The notes below the pieces were generated by a model. That model had not been told where the DNA came from and did not search any database. It saw only the letters and a list, made by a program, of their open reading frames with translations. From NCBI GenBank assembly GCA_013297755.1, contig JAAFIH010000016.1:37469-101468 (forward strand): a stretch of DNA of 64,000 bases, written 5' to 3'. Below are positions 1 through 8,391 of this stretch, one piece after another; within the stretch, counting starts at the first letter, position 1; every line of letters begins with the position of its first letter. Both the position numbers and the translations under genes were made by a program. The stretch is from Cytophagales bacterium (GTDB taxonomy: Bacteria; Bacteroidota; Bacteroidia; Cytophagales; UBA9547).

Positions 1-780
1 GATTTGTTCTAGTGTTAAGTTTGTTATTTGAGTGATTATTTCATTTGATAAATGAGCTATAATTGCATTTTTCGCAATCTCAATTTTAATATTTTCTTCA
101 GTTTTAGTCAAAACGATTTTTGCGGCTTCTTTATTTTTGGCTTCTGCTCTTTCTGTTGGCGTTAGATTTTCAAAACTTATCAATTCTATGGCTTTTTTAA
201 TGCCTTTGTTTTTGAGATTCAATGTAAAATTTTCAGGATTATGGATAGATTGATAAATTAAATCTAGCCAATCTCGAATCGATTTTGGTGTTTTTTTATC
301 CTTATAATTTGAGTTCAGGCACACAAATTGATGGCCATATAAATCTCTTATTTCGCCTTGCAATGTTTGAGGATTCAAGTTTAGCAACAAAACTTCATCT
401 AAAATAGGTTTGCCATTTTTTTCGCTAATGGTGTAAGGTGCTGTCAAAACAACTATTACATATACTGTCAAATCAATATTGTATTCCCTCGCTTTTTTTT
501 GTTGCTCGGCAATCAACATCAAAAAATAATGTAAAAATCTATCAAAATGATGGTCGTATTCTACTCTTTGGATTTCGATACAAATTCTTTTATCAGTTGT
601 TTCAGCAAAAATATCTAGCTCAAAATCAATATACCCAATTTTGGGATCAAATTTTTTCTCAGTTTCTATTTTATCAACCTCCACATCTATCCCCAAAATA
701 TCACGCACAAAGGCCTTAAATACAATTTTATTTGTAAATGCTTTTTTGAAAATAACCTCGTTGTCTAAATTGGCTAGCAT
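1..780 (-). CDS. Rpn-type PD-(D/E)XK nuclease, 3' end cut by window edge
   Basis: Read from ATG at 780 leftwards, the frame is open to base 1 (260 codons) and matches the two genes at 11792 and 12626 almost residue for residue, beginning MLANLDNEVIFKK. About ten C-terminal codons lie outside the window. The PD-(D/E)XK core is visible as an Asp in FELDIF and the ExQ motif in CIEIQR. Members of the Rpn/transposase_31-like family are DNA nucleases linked to recombination and, in some bacteria, phage defence. The tail (NAIIAHLSNEIITQIT) equals that of the 12626 copy but lacks four residues before it. Its orientation is opposite to the pair at 11.8-13.4 kb. Family assignment is firm; the cellular role is inference. 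Confidence 0.85.
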   Translation of the reverse strand, partial: MLANLDNEVIFKKAFTNKIVFKAFVRDILGIDVEVDKIETEKKFDPKIGYIDFELDIFAETTDKRICIEIQRVEYDHHFDRFLHYFLMLIAEQQKKAREYNIDLTVYVIVVLTAPYTISEKNGKPILDEVLLLNLNPQTLQGEIRDLYGHQFVCLNSNYKDKKTPKSIRDWLDLIYQSIHNPENFTLNLKNKGIKKAIELISFENLTPTERAEAKNKEAAKIVLTKTEENIKIEIAKNAIIAHLSNEIITQITNLTLEQI

Positions 781-804
781 AATGTATGTCGTATCAAATT
801 TCAA

Positions 805-812
805 CAAAGATA
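805..812 (-). promoter_or_regulatory. Promoter -7 element of the left Rpn-type gene
   Basis: On the minus strand the sequence reads TATCTTTG, a full match to the Bacteroidota -7 element TAnnTTTG, 24 bases before the ATG at 780. A second match, TACTTTTG, lies about 20 bases further upstream. No clear -33 TTTG at the right spacing was found. Confidence 0.45.
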
Positions 813-894
813 CAAAAAAATAAACAAAAGTAGTTATTATATTAAACCAATATTTCTTACTTTAAGTAAATATTATAAAATACTTTATACTTAA

Positions 895-1623
895 TTAATT
901 CAAAATCTCTGCTAGATGCAAAACTTTAATATCAGTATTTTGCCTACGAATGATACCCTCAAGGTGCATTAAACATGACACATCGCCTCCAGTAAGCACT
1001 TGAGCACCATGTCGTTGATGGTCTGCAACTCTATCTTTACCCATTTTTGCTGATACTGCCTCTTCGGCCACGCAAAAAGTACCTCCAAAACCACAACACT
1101 CATCTTTTCTATCCAATTCTATCAATTCCAAACCTTCCACCATCAGTAATAATTGGCGTTGTTTGCTATAATCAGGGAGATTGATTTCGCTACTTTGCGA
1201 CATTCTCATGCCTCTTTGTCCATGACAGCTGGTATGAAGTCCCACTTTGAAGGGGAATTTTTTGTCCACTTTAGTTATTTTAAGTATATCAACAAGAAAT
1301 TCAGATAAATCATAAGTGTTTTTTCTTACTTTTACTACATCCTCGGTTTGTTCTAATATATTAAAATGTTTTTTAACAAAATATACACAACTAGCCGATG
1401 GAGCTACGATAAAATCGTATTTTTTAAAATTTTCTACAAATAATTTTGCAGTTGTGCAGGCATCTTTTTCGCAACCAGAATTGGCCATAGGCTGTCCACA
1501 ACAAGTTTGATTGAGTGGAAAATCAACCTCGCAGCCATATTTTTGTAATAACTCTAGTGTTGCCACCCCCACTTTTGGATAAAACTGATCTATATAACAG
1601 GGAATAAATAAGGCTATTTTCAT
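895..1623 (-). CDS. LutA/YkgE-type cysteine-rich (Fe-S) protein
   Basis: A 242-residue protein with two CCG cysteine-rich domains, the normal length of the LutA/YkgE family. Visible motifs are C9 in the N-terminal strand, TCCGQP around residues 40-45, SCHGQRG near 133-140 and ECCGFGG near 175. In characterised relatives this subunit works with LutB and LutC in oxidation of L-lactate, or as the heterodisulfide-reductase-like part of glycolate oxidase. No lutB or lutC is adjacent here, so the partner is unknown and lactate as substrate is only inferred. It probably shares a transcript with the DUF58 gene upstream, whose stop is 10 bases before its start. Confidence 0.85.
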   Translation of the reverse strand: MKIALFIPCYIDQFYPKVGVATLELLQKYGCEVDFPLNQTCCGQPMANSGCEKDACTTAKLFVENFKKYDFIVAPSASCVYFVKKHFNILEQTEDVVKVRKNTYDLSEFLVDILKITKVDKKFPFKVGLHTSCHGQRGMRMSQSSEINLPDYSKQRQLLLMVEGLELIELDRKDECCGFGGTFCVAEEAVSAKMGKDRVADHQRHGAQVLTGGDVSCLMHLEGIIRRQNTDIKVLHLAEILN

Positions 1624-1633
1624 TTCTTTAATT

Positions 1634-2509
1634 TTACTTTCTTACTTGAAACAATTTAATCAGTTTATTGACATAATCCTCGTTATTGAAAATTTGTAAA
1701 TAGCTAGAATTTGATTTTTTACAAATATCTTTTAGTAAGTTTTTGTTTAAATTAAATTTATGTGTAATGCTATTTCTAAATTCCGATGATGATGTATTTA
1801 TCCAAATGGTTTTTTTGTTTTCTTTGTCATACACTGGAATTATACCCAATCTTGGCAATTTGGCTTCTCTTCTATCCGAAAGTTGAATGACCACCAAATC
1901 ATGTTTATTGGCCAAAGCTTTTATGTTTTTTTCATAATTCTCGTCTATAAAATCTGAAATCAATATGACTACACTTCGTTTTTTAACAGTATTCAAAACA
2001 TAAGAAAGAGCTTTATTTAGGTTTGTTTTCAAAGAAATTGGATGTAGTTTGTATACAGTAGAAATTATTTCATAAGCATATTTTATTCCTTTTCCAGGTT
2101 TTATATATCGCTCTTTTATATCTGAAAAACAAAAAACACCTACATTGTTTTGTTCCCTAAGTGCAGATAGTGCCAAAACTCCTAAAATTTCTTTGGCCAC
2201 ATCAATTTTTTTCATTCCTTCTCGTCCAATATCTTGCGAGGCACTCACGTCTAACAGAAAAAAAACGGTTTGTTCTTTTTCCTCTTTAAATGTTTTGATA
2301 AAAGTACCATGTCCTTTGGCAGTAACATTCCAATCAATATTTCTTACATCGTCTCCATATTGATACTCTCTTATATCATCAAACTCAAGACCAGATCCCT
2401 TAAATACAGAATGAAAATCACCGTGCATTTGCTGATTTACGGCTTTTCTAATTCTTATTTCATAATTTCTAAGTTTTTTGAGAAGTTCTTTCAGATTTAT
2501 ATCCGACAT
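1634..2509 (-). CDS. DUF58 domain protein (vWA-like)
   Basis: A 291-residue DUF58 protein. The hallmark segment GSGLEFDDIREYQYGDDVRNIDW lies at about residues 38-60 (quoted only as a family signature), followed by a von Willebrand A-like fold with the metal-site motif DVSAS near residue 92 and a second Asp-containing strand (LISDF) near 185. DUF58 proteins usually sit beside a MoxR AAA+ ATPase and are thought to act in assembly or maturation of envelope or metal-containing complexes. No moxR gene is present in the window on either side; the gene may be the first of a pair with the downstream LutA-like gene. Function beyond family is not known. Confidence 0.85.
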   Translation of the reverse strand: MSDINLKELLKKLRNYEIRIRKAVNQQMHGDFHSVFKGSGLEFDDIREYQYGDDVRNIDWNVTAKGHGTFIKTFKEEKEQTVFFLLDVSASQDIGREGMKKIDVAKEILGVLALSALREQNNVGVFCFSDIKERYIKPGKGIKYAYEIISTVYKLHPISLKTNLNKALSYVLNTVKKRSVVILISDFIDENYEKNIKALANKHDLVVIQLSDRREAKLPRLGIIPVYDKENKKTIWINTSSSEFRNSITHKFNLNKNLLKDICKKSNSSYLQIFNNEDYVNKLIKLFQVRK

Positions 2510-2596
2510 AGTTTCAATTAATTTTTATTGTCAAAATTACAATTTTTGAACAATATTTATACTTCTAGTGTTAAAAAAATAAAAAATAAAATCTCA

Positions 2597-3124
2597 ATGT
2601 CAATTCTAATCATTTCTGGCACCAATCGTGCAAACAATAAATCGATAAAAATAGCCGAACTATATGCCAAAAAATTACTTTCCAAAGGTATTGAATCAGA
2701 AATATTAAGCCTTACAGAATTACCTAAAGATTTTATTTTTAGTGCATTATACGAAAATAGTGGAAAACATCCTGAATTTAATCCATTTAGAGAAAAAATC
2801 AGTTCTTTTAGTAAGATTATATTTATTGTAGCCGAGTATAATGGGTCTATTCCAGGCGTTTTAAAAGCATTTATTGATGGACTCAAATACCCTGATAGTT
2901 TTAAAAATAAAAAGTTTGCATTAGTTGGTTTGTCGTCTGGTGTGCAAGGTGGTGCATTAGCTCTAAGCCATTTAGCCGACATTTTGAGTTACTTAAACGG
3001 TAATGTTTTGGGTAATAAAATGAAAATTTATAAAATAGATGAAAATTTCAAAAATGGCGAAATTACAAACCCTAATTTTGACGCTCATATTGATGGACAA
3101 ATCAACGATTTTATAGCTTTTTGA
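2597..3124 (+). CDS. NAD(P)H-dependent FMN reductase-like flavoprotein
   Basis: A 175-residue flavodoxin-fold protein. The N-terminal strand ILIISGTNR followed by NNKS is the phosphate-binding loop for FMN, and EYNGSIPGVLKAFID near residues 80-95 is the second FMN-contacting loop of the NADPH-dependent FMN reductase family (PF03358). I chose the ATG at 2597 because it puts the first beta strand at the N terminus; a TTG at 2528 would add 23 lysine-rich residues without family support. The family reduces FMN, quinones or azo dyes; the substrate here is unknown. It is transcribed away from the DUF58 gene, with a divergent spacer of under 100 bases. Confidence 0.85.
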   Translation: MSILIISGTNRANNKSIKIAELYAKKLLSKGIESEILSLTELPKDFIFSALYENSGKHPEFNPFREKISSFSKIIFIVAEYNGSIPGVLKAFIDGLKYPDSFKNKKFALVGLSSGVQGGALALSHLADILSYLNGNVLGNKMKIYKIDENFKNGEITNPNFDAHIDGQINDFIAF

Positions 3125-3160
3125 CTTGATTTTAGATTTTATTCAGTAAGAGAAAAAAAA

Positions 3161-4171
3161 TTAATCAAAACCTAAAGCCAGTCGAGCATTTGGTACAACC
3201 GAAAGTTCGTTATAATCCTTGTCTAAATACTTGTAGTAGCCAGTGATGGCAATCATTGCTGCGTTGTCTGTACAGTATTCCAACTTGGGAACAAATACTT
3301 TCCAACCCAACTCTGATTGTTTTAGTAACATTTTATTTCTAAGTTCGCTATTGGCAGCTACACCTCCAGCTATAGCAATGGTGTTAATTTGATATAATTT
3401 TGCAGCTTTTTTGATTTTTTTTATGACTATATCTACCAAAGTATATTGTATTGAAGCACAAATATCTTCTATATTTTGAGTAATAAATTGAGGATTATTA
3501 TTAGTATTAATTTGTAAGAAATTTGAAATTGAAGTTTTAATTCCGCTAAACGAAAAATCTAAATCTTTGATTTCTGGAATAGGAAATTTATAAGCATTTG
3601 GATTTCCTTTTTGTGCATATTTATCAACAAGAGGCCCACCAGGGTAGGGCAATTGAAGTAATTTGGCTGATTTGTCAAACGCCTCACCAATGGCATCGTC
3701 TAATGTTTGCCCAACCAAAGTGTAATCTCCAAACGCTTTTACTATAATAATTTGGGTATGTCCACCACTTACAGTAAGGCACAAAAAAGGAAACTCTGGC
3801 TTAATCTCTTCTATAAAATGTGCGTTAATATGGGCTTCCATGTGATTTACTGCTATCAAAGGAATATTTTGAGCCATTGCTAATCCTTTGGCAAAACAAT
3901 TGCCCACCAACAACGAACCAAGTAGCCCTGGACCTTGAGTGAAAGCAATGGCATCTATTTCAGGTAAAGTTATATTAGCTATTTTTAAGGCTTCTGATAC
4001 TGTTGGTATAATATTTTTTTCGTGTGCTCTAGAGGCCAACTCTGGCACTACTCCACCATATTTTTTGTGAATAGCCTGCGAACATATAATATTTGATTTA
4101 ACTTTGCCATCAACTACTATTGCTGCCGATGTATCATCACATGAACTTTCGATACCTAATATAGTGGGCAT
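3161..4171 (-). CDS. tsaD: tRNA N6-adenosine threonylcarbamoyltransferase
   Basis: TsaD transfers the threonylcarbamoyl group from threonylcarbamoyl-AMP to A37 of tRNAs that read ANN codons, together with TsaB and TsaE in the cytoplasm. The 336-residue length is normal. The ASKHA-type N terminus (ILGIESSCDDTS), the metal-binding HMEAH motif with H110 and H114, the GGHTQ loop and the C-terminal segment with CTDNAAMIA are all present. The ATG at 4171 fits the family start; a TTG six bases upstream is less likely. It is followed closely by nothing on the same strand, and the small thiamine-binding-like gene lies 24 bases upstream, suggesting one transcript. Confidence 0.97.
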   Translation of the reverse strand: MPTILGIESSCDDTSAAIVVDGKVKSNIICSQAIHKKYGGVVPELASRAHEKNIIPTVSEALKIANITLPEIDAIAFTQGPGLLGSLLVGNCFAKGLAMAQNIPLIAVNHMEAHINAHFIEEIKPEFPFLCLTVSGGHTQIIIVKAFGDYTLVGQTLDDAIGEAFDKSAKLLQLPYPGGPLVDKYAQKGNPNAYKFPIPEIKDLDFSFSGIKTSISNFLQINTNNNPQFITQNIEDICASIQYTLVDIVIKKIKKAAKLYQINTIAIAGGVAANSELRNKMLLKQSELGWKVFVPKLEYCTDNAAMIAITGYYKYLDKDYNELSVVPNARLALGFD

Positions 4172-4195
4172 AATCAATCAATTTTTAGTAATATT

Positions 4196-4447
4196 TTACT
4201 TTTCGTAATGCAACTCTCCAGCTGCAATCTTCATCACAATAATTGCTTTCTGTTTTTGAAAAACTTCAAAAATCTCATCAGATAACATTTGCATCATATA
4301 TCTATAATCACCAAAAATTTGAGTACTCAAACCATTAGTTTCTACTTTTATATCTTTATAAACATTTAAAATTTTCAAAAAATCTAAAACTACTGATTTA
4401 TAATCTTCAGTTAGTGGATAAAGGCTTATTTCTATGGTTGCTTTCAT
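4196..4447 (-). CDS. YkoF/MTH1187-like thiamine-binding family protein
   Basis: An 83-residue ferredoxin-like domain protein. The opening ATIEISLYPLTEDY and the later segment with NGLSTQIFGDYRYMMQML resemble the single-domain thiamine-binding (YKOF/MTH1187) family, in which a beta strand carrying 'E(I/V)SLYPL' and a glycine-rich 'T.i.Gd' strand are typical. Relatives bind thiamine or hydroxymethylpyrimidine, but no thiamine genes are nearby and no TPP riboswitch is visible upstream. It lies in a tight run of minus-strand genes (DUF6787 protein upstream, tsaD downstream). Assignment rests on my recall of the family pattern; ligand is inferred. Confidence 0.6.
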   Translation of the reverse strand: MKATIEISLYPLTEDYKSVVLDFLKILNVYKDIKVETNGLSTQIFGDYRYMMQMLSDEIFEVFQKQKAIIVMKIAAGELHYEK

Positions 4448-4481
4448 GGTTATTTGTAATTTATTTATTTATTTTTAAAAT

Positions 4482-4805
4482 CTAATTTTCTAATTTATTA
4501 TTTTTTTGGAATGGTTTTATCATCCTTTCCCACATTTTTTTTTCAAAAGCATAAAAGAATTTAAACTGACCAAACATAAAACCAATCCAAAGTAAAAGTA
4601 TTTGATAAAGAAAAAATATTATTATTACTCTACAAGGATACCATATCCAAGGAGAAAGTTGGTCTTTTTCTAACCCCAAAAACGACAATAAATATTTGCC
4701 AAGTATCATAGACGAAGATCCAGTAATTGAAAATACTATTAAAATTAAACTAATTTGAACCCAACCACCAGTAATATTCCATCTTTTTTCTAAAAATTCT
4801 TTCAT
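4482..4805 (-). CDS. DUF6787 family small membrane protein
   Basis: A 107-residue integral membrane protein, rich in Trp and aromatic residues. Two long hydrophobic segments are visible (about residues 14-36 and 58-82), separated by a polar stretch, and the end is basic (WERMIKPF). The WNITGGWVQ start and the FGQFKFFYAFEKKMWERM end resemble the Bacteroidota family DUF6787, sometimes found near MaoC and metabolic genes. No enzymatic motif is seen. It is 21 bases downstream of the MaoC gene and 34 upstream of the thiamine-binding-like gene, so co-transcription is likely. Confidence 0.6.
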   Translation of the reverse strand: MKEFLEKRWNITGGWVQISLILIVFSITGSSSMILGKYLLSFLGLEKDQLSPWIWYPCRVIIIFFLYQILLLWIGFMFGQFKFFYAFEKKMWERMIKPFQKNNKLEN

Positions 4806-4826
4806 TAGTATATTTTTATGAATTTA

Positions 4827-5234
4827 TTATTTTATTTTTTCTTTATTCATAACTGCAGCCTCGCCTTTGATTGTAATTTTTTTTGATAAACAATCTAAAA
4901 TTTGGCACTCAAAGATAGCAATATTTTTTGTAGGATTTATTTCAATTACAGTCATTATAGCTTCATAATCTGTATCAACATACATAGGACGCAAAAATTC
5001 AAGGCTTTGTTTCATATAAATAGTGCCAGGCCCTGGCTCGATGGTGCCAAAGTATTTAGAAAAAATGCTTGCCGAAAAAATTCCATGAATGATTGGCTTT
5101 TTAAAAACTGTTGCACTTGCAAAATCAGCATCTAAATGAATGGGATTATTATCGCCACTACATCTTGAAAACTCTTCAACTTCGGCTTGAGTAATACTAA
5201 AAATGTGATTAAATTTTTGATTTAATGTTATCAT
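4827..5234 (-). CDS. MaoC-family hot-dog hydratase
   Basis: A 135-residue hot-dog fold protein. The catalytic signature GDNNPIHLD of (R)-specific enoyl-CoA hydratases is present, with D28 and H33 as the likely catalytic pair, followed by the expected IHGIFSAS segment. Relatives such as PhaJ hydrate trans-2-enoyl-CoA to (R)-3-hydroxyacyl-CoA. Length is normal for the single-domain form. No polyhydroxyalkanoate or beta-oxidation genes are adjacent, so the acyl substrate cannot be named. It is the first gene of the minus-strand cluster leading to tsaD. Confidence 0.85.
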   Translation of the reverse strand: MITLNQKFNHIFSITQAEVEEFSRCSGDNNPIHLDADFASATVFKKPIIHGIFSASIFSKYFGTIEPGPGTIYMKQSLEFLRPMYVDTDYEAIMTVIEINPTKNIAIFECQILDCLSKKITIKGEAAVMNKEKIK

Positions 5235-5328
5235 CTCAAATATTTTTAATTTTGTAAATATATAATTTAAAAATTATTATATATTGAAAAATTTAAAATC
5301 GATTGGCATAAGGCTAAAGTCTTTAAAA

Positions 5329-5703
5329 TTATACCAACATTACAAACTCAATACAATATCCGTCTGGATCAATAATGAAAATCTGAGAAGCACCATCTTG
5401 GCGTATTTTAGTGTCAGAACAATCAATATTTTTATTTTTCAAATAAGTTTCAGTTTCTTTAATTGATTTTATTTCGATAGCAAAATGACTCCCTCTAGAA
5501 TTTGAATTTACTCTCCCCAAAAGTCCTTCGATTAAATGTAAAGAACTATTATTTCCTAAATCAAACCAAGCTCCATTAAAATCAAACAAAGGTCTACTTT
5601 CTAGCTTTTTTAAACCTAAAATTTTTTCATAAAAAAACATACTTTTCCCAACATTACTTACTTGTAATGCTACATGATTTAATGATTTTATTTGAGAATT
5701 CAT
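5329..5703 (-). CDS. VOC family (glyoxalase/dioxygenase superfamily) protein
   Basis: A 124-residue vicinal-oxygen-chelate protein with the paired beta-alpha-beta-beta-beta modules. Metal-ligand candidates are H10 in LNHVALQV, the His in SLHLIEG near residue 56, the His in SHFAIEI near 72 and the final Glu in DGYCIEFV near 120. This arrangement matches the glyoxalase/bleomycin-resistance/dioxygenase superfamily. The reaction cannot be assigned. It is flanked on the upstream side by 600 bases with no gene. Confidence 0.8.
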   Translation of the reverse strand: MNSQIKSLNHVALQVSNVGKSMFFYEKILGLKKLESRPLFDFNGAWFDLGNNSSLHLIEGLLGRVNSNSRGSHFAIEIKSIKETETYLKNKNIDCSDTKIRQDGASQIFIIDPDGYCIEFVMLV

Positions 5704-6270
5704 AAATTATATTGAATAAAAATTTTGATAATCAACAAACAATTTATACATATTGAAGTCTATTTGCTAGTGTTAAATAAAAATTAAAAATAAATTTATA
5801 TTTAATGTAACTATTACTTTTATTGATTTAAGAATATGCTTTAGTAAACTTCAAAAATCTCTAAATTTAATTTGAAAAGTCCTACCAAAAATAGTTTCTG
5901 CTAAAATACCACAGATTCCAAATATGGCTGGCTTCATCTGGATTGATTTTTTTAGAAGTTTCATTTATCTTAAAAGATTCTATCAAAATATTATTAAAAT
6001 CAGTAGATGACAATATTTTAATTTAAGGCAAACGTATTTGAGTTTTTATTAAAAATTAACTTAATTGTCTTTTTAAAACCCACCACCTAAAATCCAATCT
6101 ATATTGATGCACAGAACCAAAATGGAGGAAATTTTAAAACAAGAAAATGGAATATAGCTAATTTTATAAATAATCTTAGTTATTTAATGTGAATTTTTTT
6201 TATACTTTTGACTTGATTTAACTTTATATAAAGGTATTTTAAAAATAATTTCAAAAAAGTACCTAATTTC
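5704..6270. other. AT-rich region without a supported gene
   Basis: Between the VOC gene and the rplT terminator I see no gene I can support. A 28-codon open frame on the minus strand (5851-5937, starting MKPAIFGICG) is hydrophobic and could be a remnant, but nothing supports translation. The rest is low-complexity AT-rich sequence without a clear repeat. Confidence 0.4.
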
Positions 6271-6276
6271 AAAAAA

Positions 6277-6300
6277 AAAGCGTGTATAAATACACGCTTT
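6277..6300 (-). terminator. Rho-independent terminator after rplT
   Basis: Ten-base perfect inverted repeat AAAGCGTGTA/TACACGCTTT with a 4-base loop; read on the minus strand it is followed by a run of T (bases 6271-6279). It ends the infC-rpmI-rplT operon 22 bases after the rplT stop. Confidence 0.9.
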
Positions 6301-6321
6301 AAATATACTAGATAGAATTAA

Positions 6322-6669
6322 TTATGCCATTACTTTTTTTACAACAGCTTGGAATGCAGCATTGTTGTTCATAGCCAGATCAGCCAAAACTTTTCTGTCT
6401 AAGTTTACATCTGATTTGTTTAATTTCCCTATAAAAGCTGAGTAGGAGTAACCCATAAGCCTTACGCCAGCATTGATACGTTGAATCCAAAGGGCTCTAA
6501 ACTCTCTTTTTTTAGCTTTTCTGTCTCTGTAAGCATATTGTAAACCTTTTTCAACTCTATTACGAGCTACAGTATACAATCGACTATTGGCACCATAGTA
6601 CCCACTAGCCATAGCTAAATATTTTTTTCTTCTTGCTCTAGAAGCTACCGAATTTACCGAACGTGGCAT
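6322..6669 (-). CDS. rplT: 50S ribosomal protein L20
   Basis: L20 is an early-assembly protein of the large subunit that binds 23S rRNA; in several bacteria it also represses its own operon by binding the mRNA. The 115-residue length is typical, and the start [16 protein letters not shown] followed by the [12 protein letters not shown] segment and AYRDRK are family signatures. It is the last gene of infC-rpmI-rplT, separated from rpmI by an unusually long 169-base spacer that contains two potential hairpins, and is followed by a strong terminator. Confidence 0.98.
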   Translation of the reverse strand: MPRSVNSVASRARRKKYLAMASGYYGANSRLYTVARNRVEKGLQYAYRDRKAKKREFRALWIQRINAGVRLMGYSYSAFIGKLNKSDVNLDRKVLADLAMNNNAAFQAVVKKVMA

Positions 6670-6695
6670 ATTTTTATTAATTTTTGAATGAAGGC

Positions 6696-6772
6696 GGTAA
6701 GTATTTTTACACTTTATTTACCTGCAATCGGGTTGAACATTAAACCTTTGTGTTTTTTGAAGGAAACACAAA
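6696..6772 (-). promoter_or_regulatory. Two potential hairpins in the rpmI-rplT spacer
   Basis: The 169-base gap between rpmI and rplT holds an inverted repeat TTTGTGTTT/AAACACAAA (6747-6755 and 6764-6772, 8-base loop) and a weaker one, GGTAA/TTACC (6696-6700 and 6718-6722). L20 is known to autoregulate this operon in E. coli and Bacillus through mRNA structures, so these may be part of such a control element. That role is inference; neither hairpin has a T tract on the coding strand, so they are not terminators. Confidence 0.35.
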
Positions 6773-6838
6773 AACCATTGTATTTTACAAAATTTAATCT
6801 ATAAATTTATTATCGAATGCCTTTGCAAAAGCAATCTA

Positions 6839-7039
6839 CTACAATAAACCTCTAAACAACATTGTTATTCTTTTTTCATCAGCAGGATGCAAAATAGATT
6901 TGTTACCTAATGCACGTTTACGTTTTTTTGATTTTTTGGTCAAAATATGGTTGATGAAAGCCGACTTTCTTTTAAGCTTGCCAGTACCAGTGATTTTGAA
7001 ACGCTTGGTAGCGGCTGAGTTAGTTTTTATTTTTGGCAT
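6839..7039 (-). CDS. rpmI: 50S ribosomal protein L35
   Basis: A 66-residue, very basic protein starting [21 protein letters not shown], which is the canonical L35 N terminus. Length is standard. L35 binds the large-subunit rRNA late in assembly. It lies 21 bases downstream of infC, as in the conserved infC-rpmI-rplT operon, with a long structured spacer before rplT. Confidence 0.98.
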   Translation of the reverse strand: MPKIKTNSAATKRFKITGTGKLKRKSAFINHILTKKSKKRKRALGNKSILHPADEKRITMLFRGLL

Positions 7040-7060
7040 TATATTAATATTTAAAATTTT

Positions 7061-7660
7061 CTATTTTTTTATGTTAGATTTAGGCACTAACATAATCATC
7101 ATTCTTTTTCCTTCTAGTAGTGGCAATTGTTCAACTTTGCAATAATCTTCTAAACTTTGAGCAAATTTCAAAAGTAATATTTCGCCTCTTTCTTTGTAAA
7201 TAATAGAACGACCCTGAAACTGCACATAAGCCTTTACTTTGGAACCTTCTTTTAAGAAATTCATGGCATGTTTTAATTTGAACTCGAAATCATGGTCGTC
7301 TGTATTAGGGCCAAATCTTATTTCTTTTAAAACTGCTTTCTGAGCTTTTGCTTTTATTTCTTTTTGTTTGCGTTTTTGTTCGTACTTAAACTTAGAATAA
7401 TCTACAATTCTACAAACTGGCGGCTCTGCATTTGGTGCTATTTCTACCAAATCTAGACTTGCTTTTTCGGCAAGCGATAAAGCAGAAGCTAAATCCATAA
7501 CTCTAGGTTCCATTTCGTCTTGTACTACACGTACTTGACTGGCAGTGATTCTACCGTTGATACGATAGGGTTCTTCTACCTGTGGTTTCCTTGGTCCCTT
7601 ATTTTGACTATTGTAAGGCGGCTTTGGCCTGTTTCCAGAATTTGTAAATGGTGCTGCGAT
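7061..7660 (-). CDS. infC: Translation initiation factor IF-3 with AUC start
   Basis: IF-3 binds the 30S subunit and enforces correct start-codon choice. The C-terminal domain ([17 protein letters not shown]) and the complete N-terminal domain ([15 protein letters not shown]) are both present. The first ATG in the frame (7513) lies inside the N-terminal domain, after the YRING motif, so it cannot be the true start. Between that point and the in-frame TAA at 7675-7673 there is no ATG, GTG or TTG. The best candidate is ATC at 7660, giving 199 residues beginning (M)AAPFTNSGN, a normal length. AUU or AUC starts of infC are known in other bacteria and allow IF-3 to repress its own synthesis. thrS is not upstream. 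Confidence 0.93.
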   Translation of the reverse strand: MAAPFTNSGNRPKPPYNSQNKGPRKPQVEEPYRINGRITASQVRVVQDEMEPRVMDLASALSLAEKASLDLVEIAPNAEPPVCRIVDYSKFKYEQKRKQKEIKAKAQKAVLKEIRFGPNTDDHDFEFKLKHAMNFLKEGSKVKAYVQFQGRSIIYKERGEILLLKFAQSLEDYCKVEQLPLLEGKRMMIMLVPKSNIKK

Positions 7661-7727
7661 GGTCTGTAATGTTTAAGTGATATTATTTTTTTTGCAAAAT
7701 AACATATATTTTTGAATTTCAACAAAA

Positions 7728-7748
7728 AAGGGAGTAAAAAACTCCCTT
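7728..7748 (-). terminator. Rho-independent terminator after rpmA
   Basis: Eight-base inverted repeat AAGGGAGT/ACTCCCTT with a 5-base loop, followed on the minus strand by TTTTT. It lies 20 bases after the rpmA stop and separates the rplU-rpmA operon from infC. Confidence 0.9.
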
Positions 7749-7767
7749 GATGCTGAGTAATATATTT

Positions 7768-8022
7768 TTATGCAGTAACTACAGATACTACACTTCTATT
7801 TGCAACTGTTTTTTTGAATTTTACAACACCTTCTTGTAATGCAAATAACGTATGGTCTTTTCCAATACCTACATTAACTCCAGGATGATGTACAGTTCCT
7901 CGTTGTCTTACTATAATATTTCCAGCTATGACAGCTTGTCCGCCAAAAATTTTTACGCCCAAGCGTTTGCTTTCTGATTCACGACCGTTTCTTGAACTAC
8001 CTACACCTTTTTTATGTGCCAT
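7768..8022 (-). CDS. rpmA: 50S ribosomal protein L27
   Basis: An 84-residue protein starting [20 protein letters not shown], the canonical L27 start. The glycine- and lysine-rich N-terminal tail reaches the peptidyl transferase centre. The start MAHKKG has no extra cleavable extension of the Firmicutes type. It follows rplU by 37 bases, the usual rplU-rpmA pair, and is followed by a terminator. Confidence 0.98.
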   Translation of the reverse strand: MAHKKGVGSSRNGRESESKRLGVKIFGGQAVIAGNIIVRQRGTVHHPGVNVGIGKDHTLFALQEGVVKFKKTVANRSVVSVVTA

Positions 8023-8059
8023 AGGATTATACTTGTTTAAATTATTTTTATAATATTAT

Positions 8060-8371
8060 TTAAGCACTAATAGCTTCGATTTGAAGTTTTGTTACTTGTT
8101 GGCGATGACCATTTGTTTTTCTATAACCTTTTCTTCTTTTTTTCTTGAAAACGATTACTTTATCACCTTGAGCGTGTTCTACAACAGTAGCAGTAACTTT
8201 AGCACCTTTTACAGTTGGTGTACCAACTGAAATTTTGCCATCGTTATCTACCAAATATACATCAGAAAACTCTATTTTTGAGCCAACTTCTTTGTCTATT
8301 CTGTTAGAATACAGATATTTATCTTTTTCTACTCTGAATTGTTTGCCAGCTATTTCTACGATTGCGTACAT
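8060..8371 (-). CDS. rplU: 50S ribosomal protein L21
   Basis: A 103-residue L21 with the standard start MYAIVEIAGKQFRV and the basic end segment KKKRRKGYRKTNGHRQ. L21 binds 23S rRNA in the large subunit. An ATG at 8380 would add three residues (MVD). I prefer 8371, since the family start and E. coli length fit and the likely promoter -7 element at 8392-8399 would leave almost no leader before 8380. It is the first gene of rplU-rpmA. Confidence 0.97.
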   Translation of the reverse strand: MYAIVEIAGKQFRVEKDKYLYSNRIDKEVGSKIEFSDVYLVDNDGKISVGTPTVKGAKVTATVVEHAQGDKVIVFKKKRRKGYRKTNGHRQQVTKLQIEAISA

Positions 8372-8391
8372 ATCTACCATTTAAAGGGTTG

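Noticed and set aside
438..823. Plus-strand open frames opposite the left Rpn gene
   Set aside because: They are antisense shadows of the gene and reappear opposite copies 1 and 2 (12319-12968), because the sequence is duplicated.
4448..4481. TPP riboswitch near the thiamine-binding-like gene
   Set aside because: Upstream sequence is short and occupied by the DUF6787 gene; no conserved thi-box motifs were seen.
5851..5937. 28-codon hydrophobic frame (MKPAIFGICG start)
   Set aside because: No start signal, no neighbour context, and such short frames arise by chance in AT-rich DNA.
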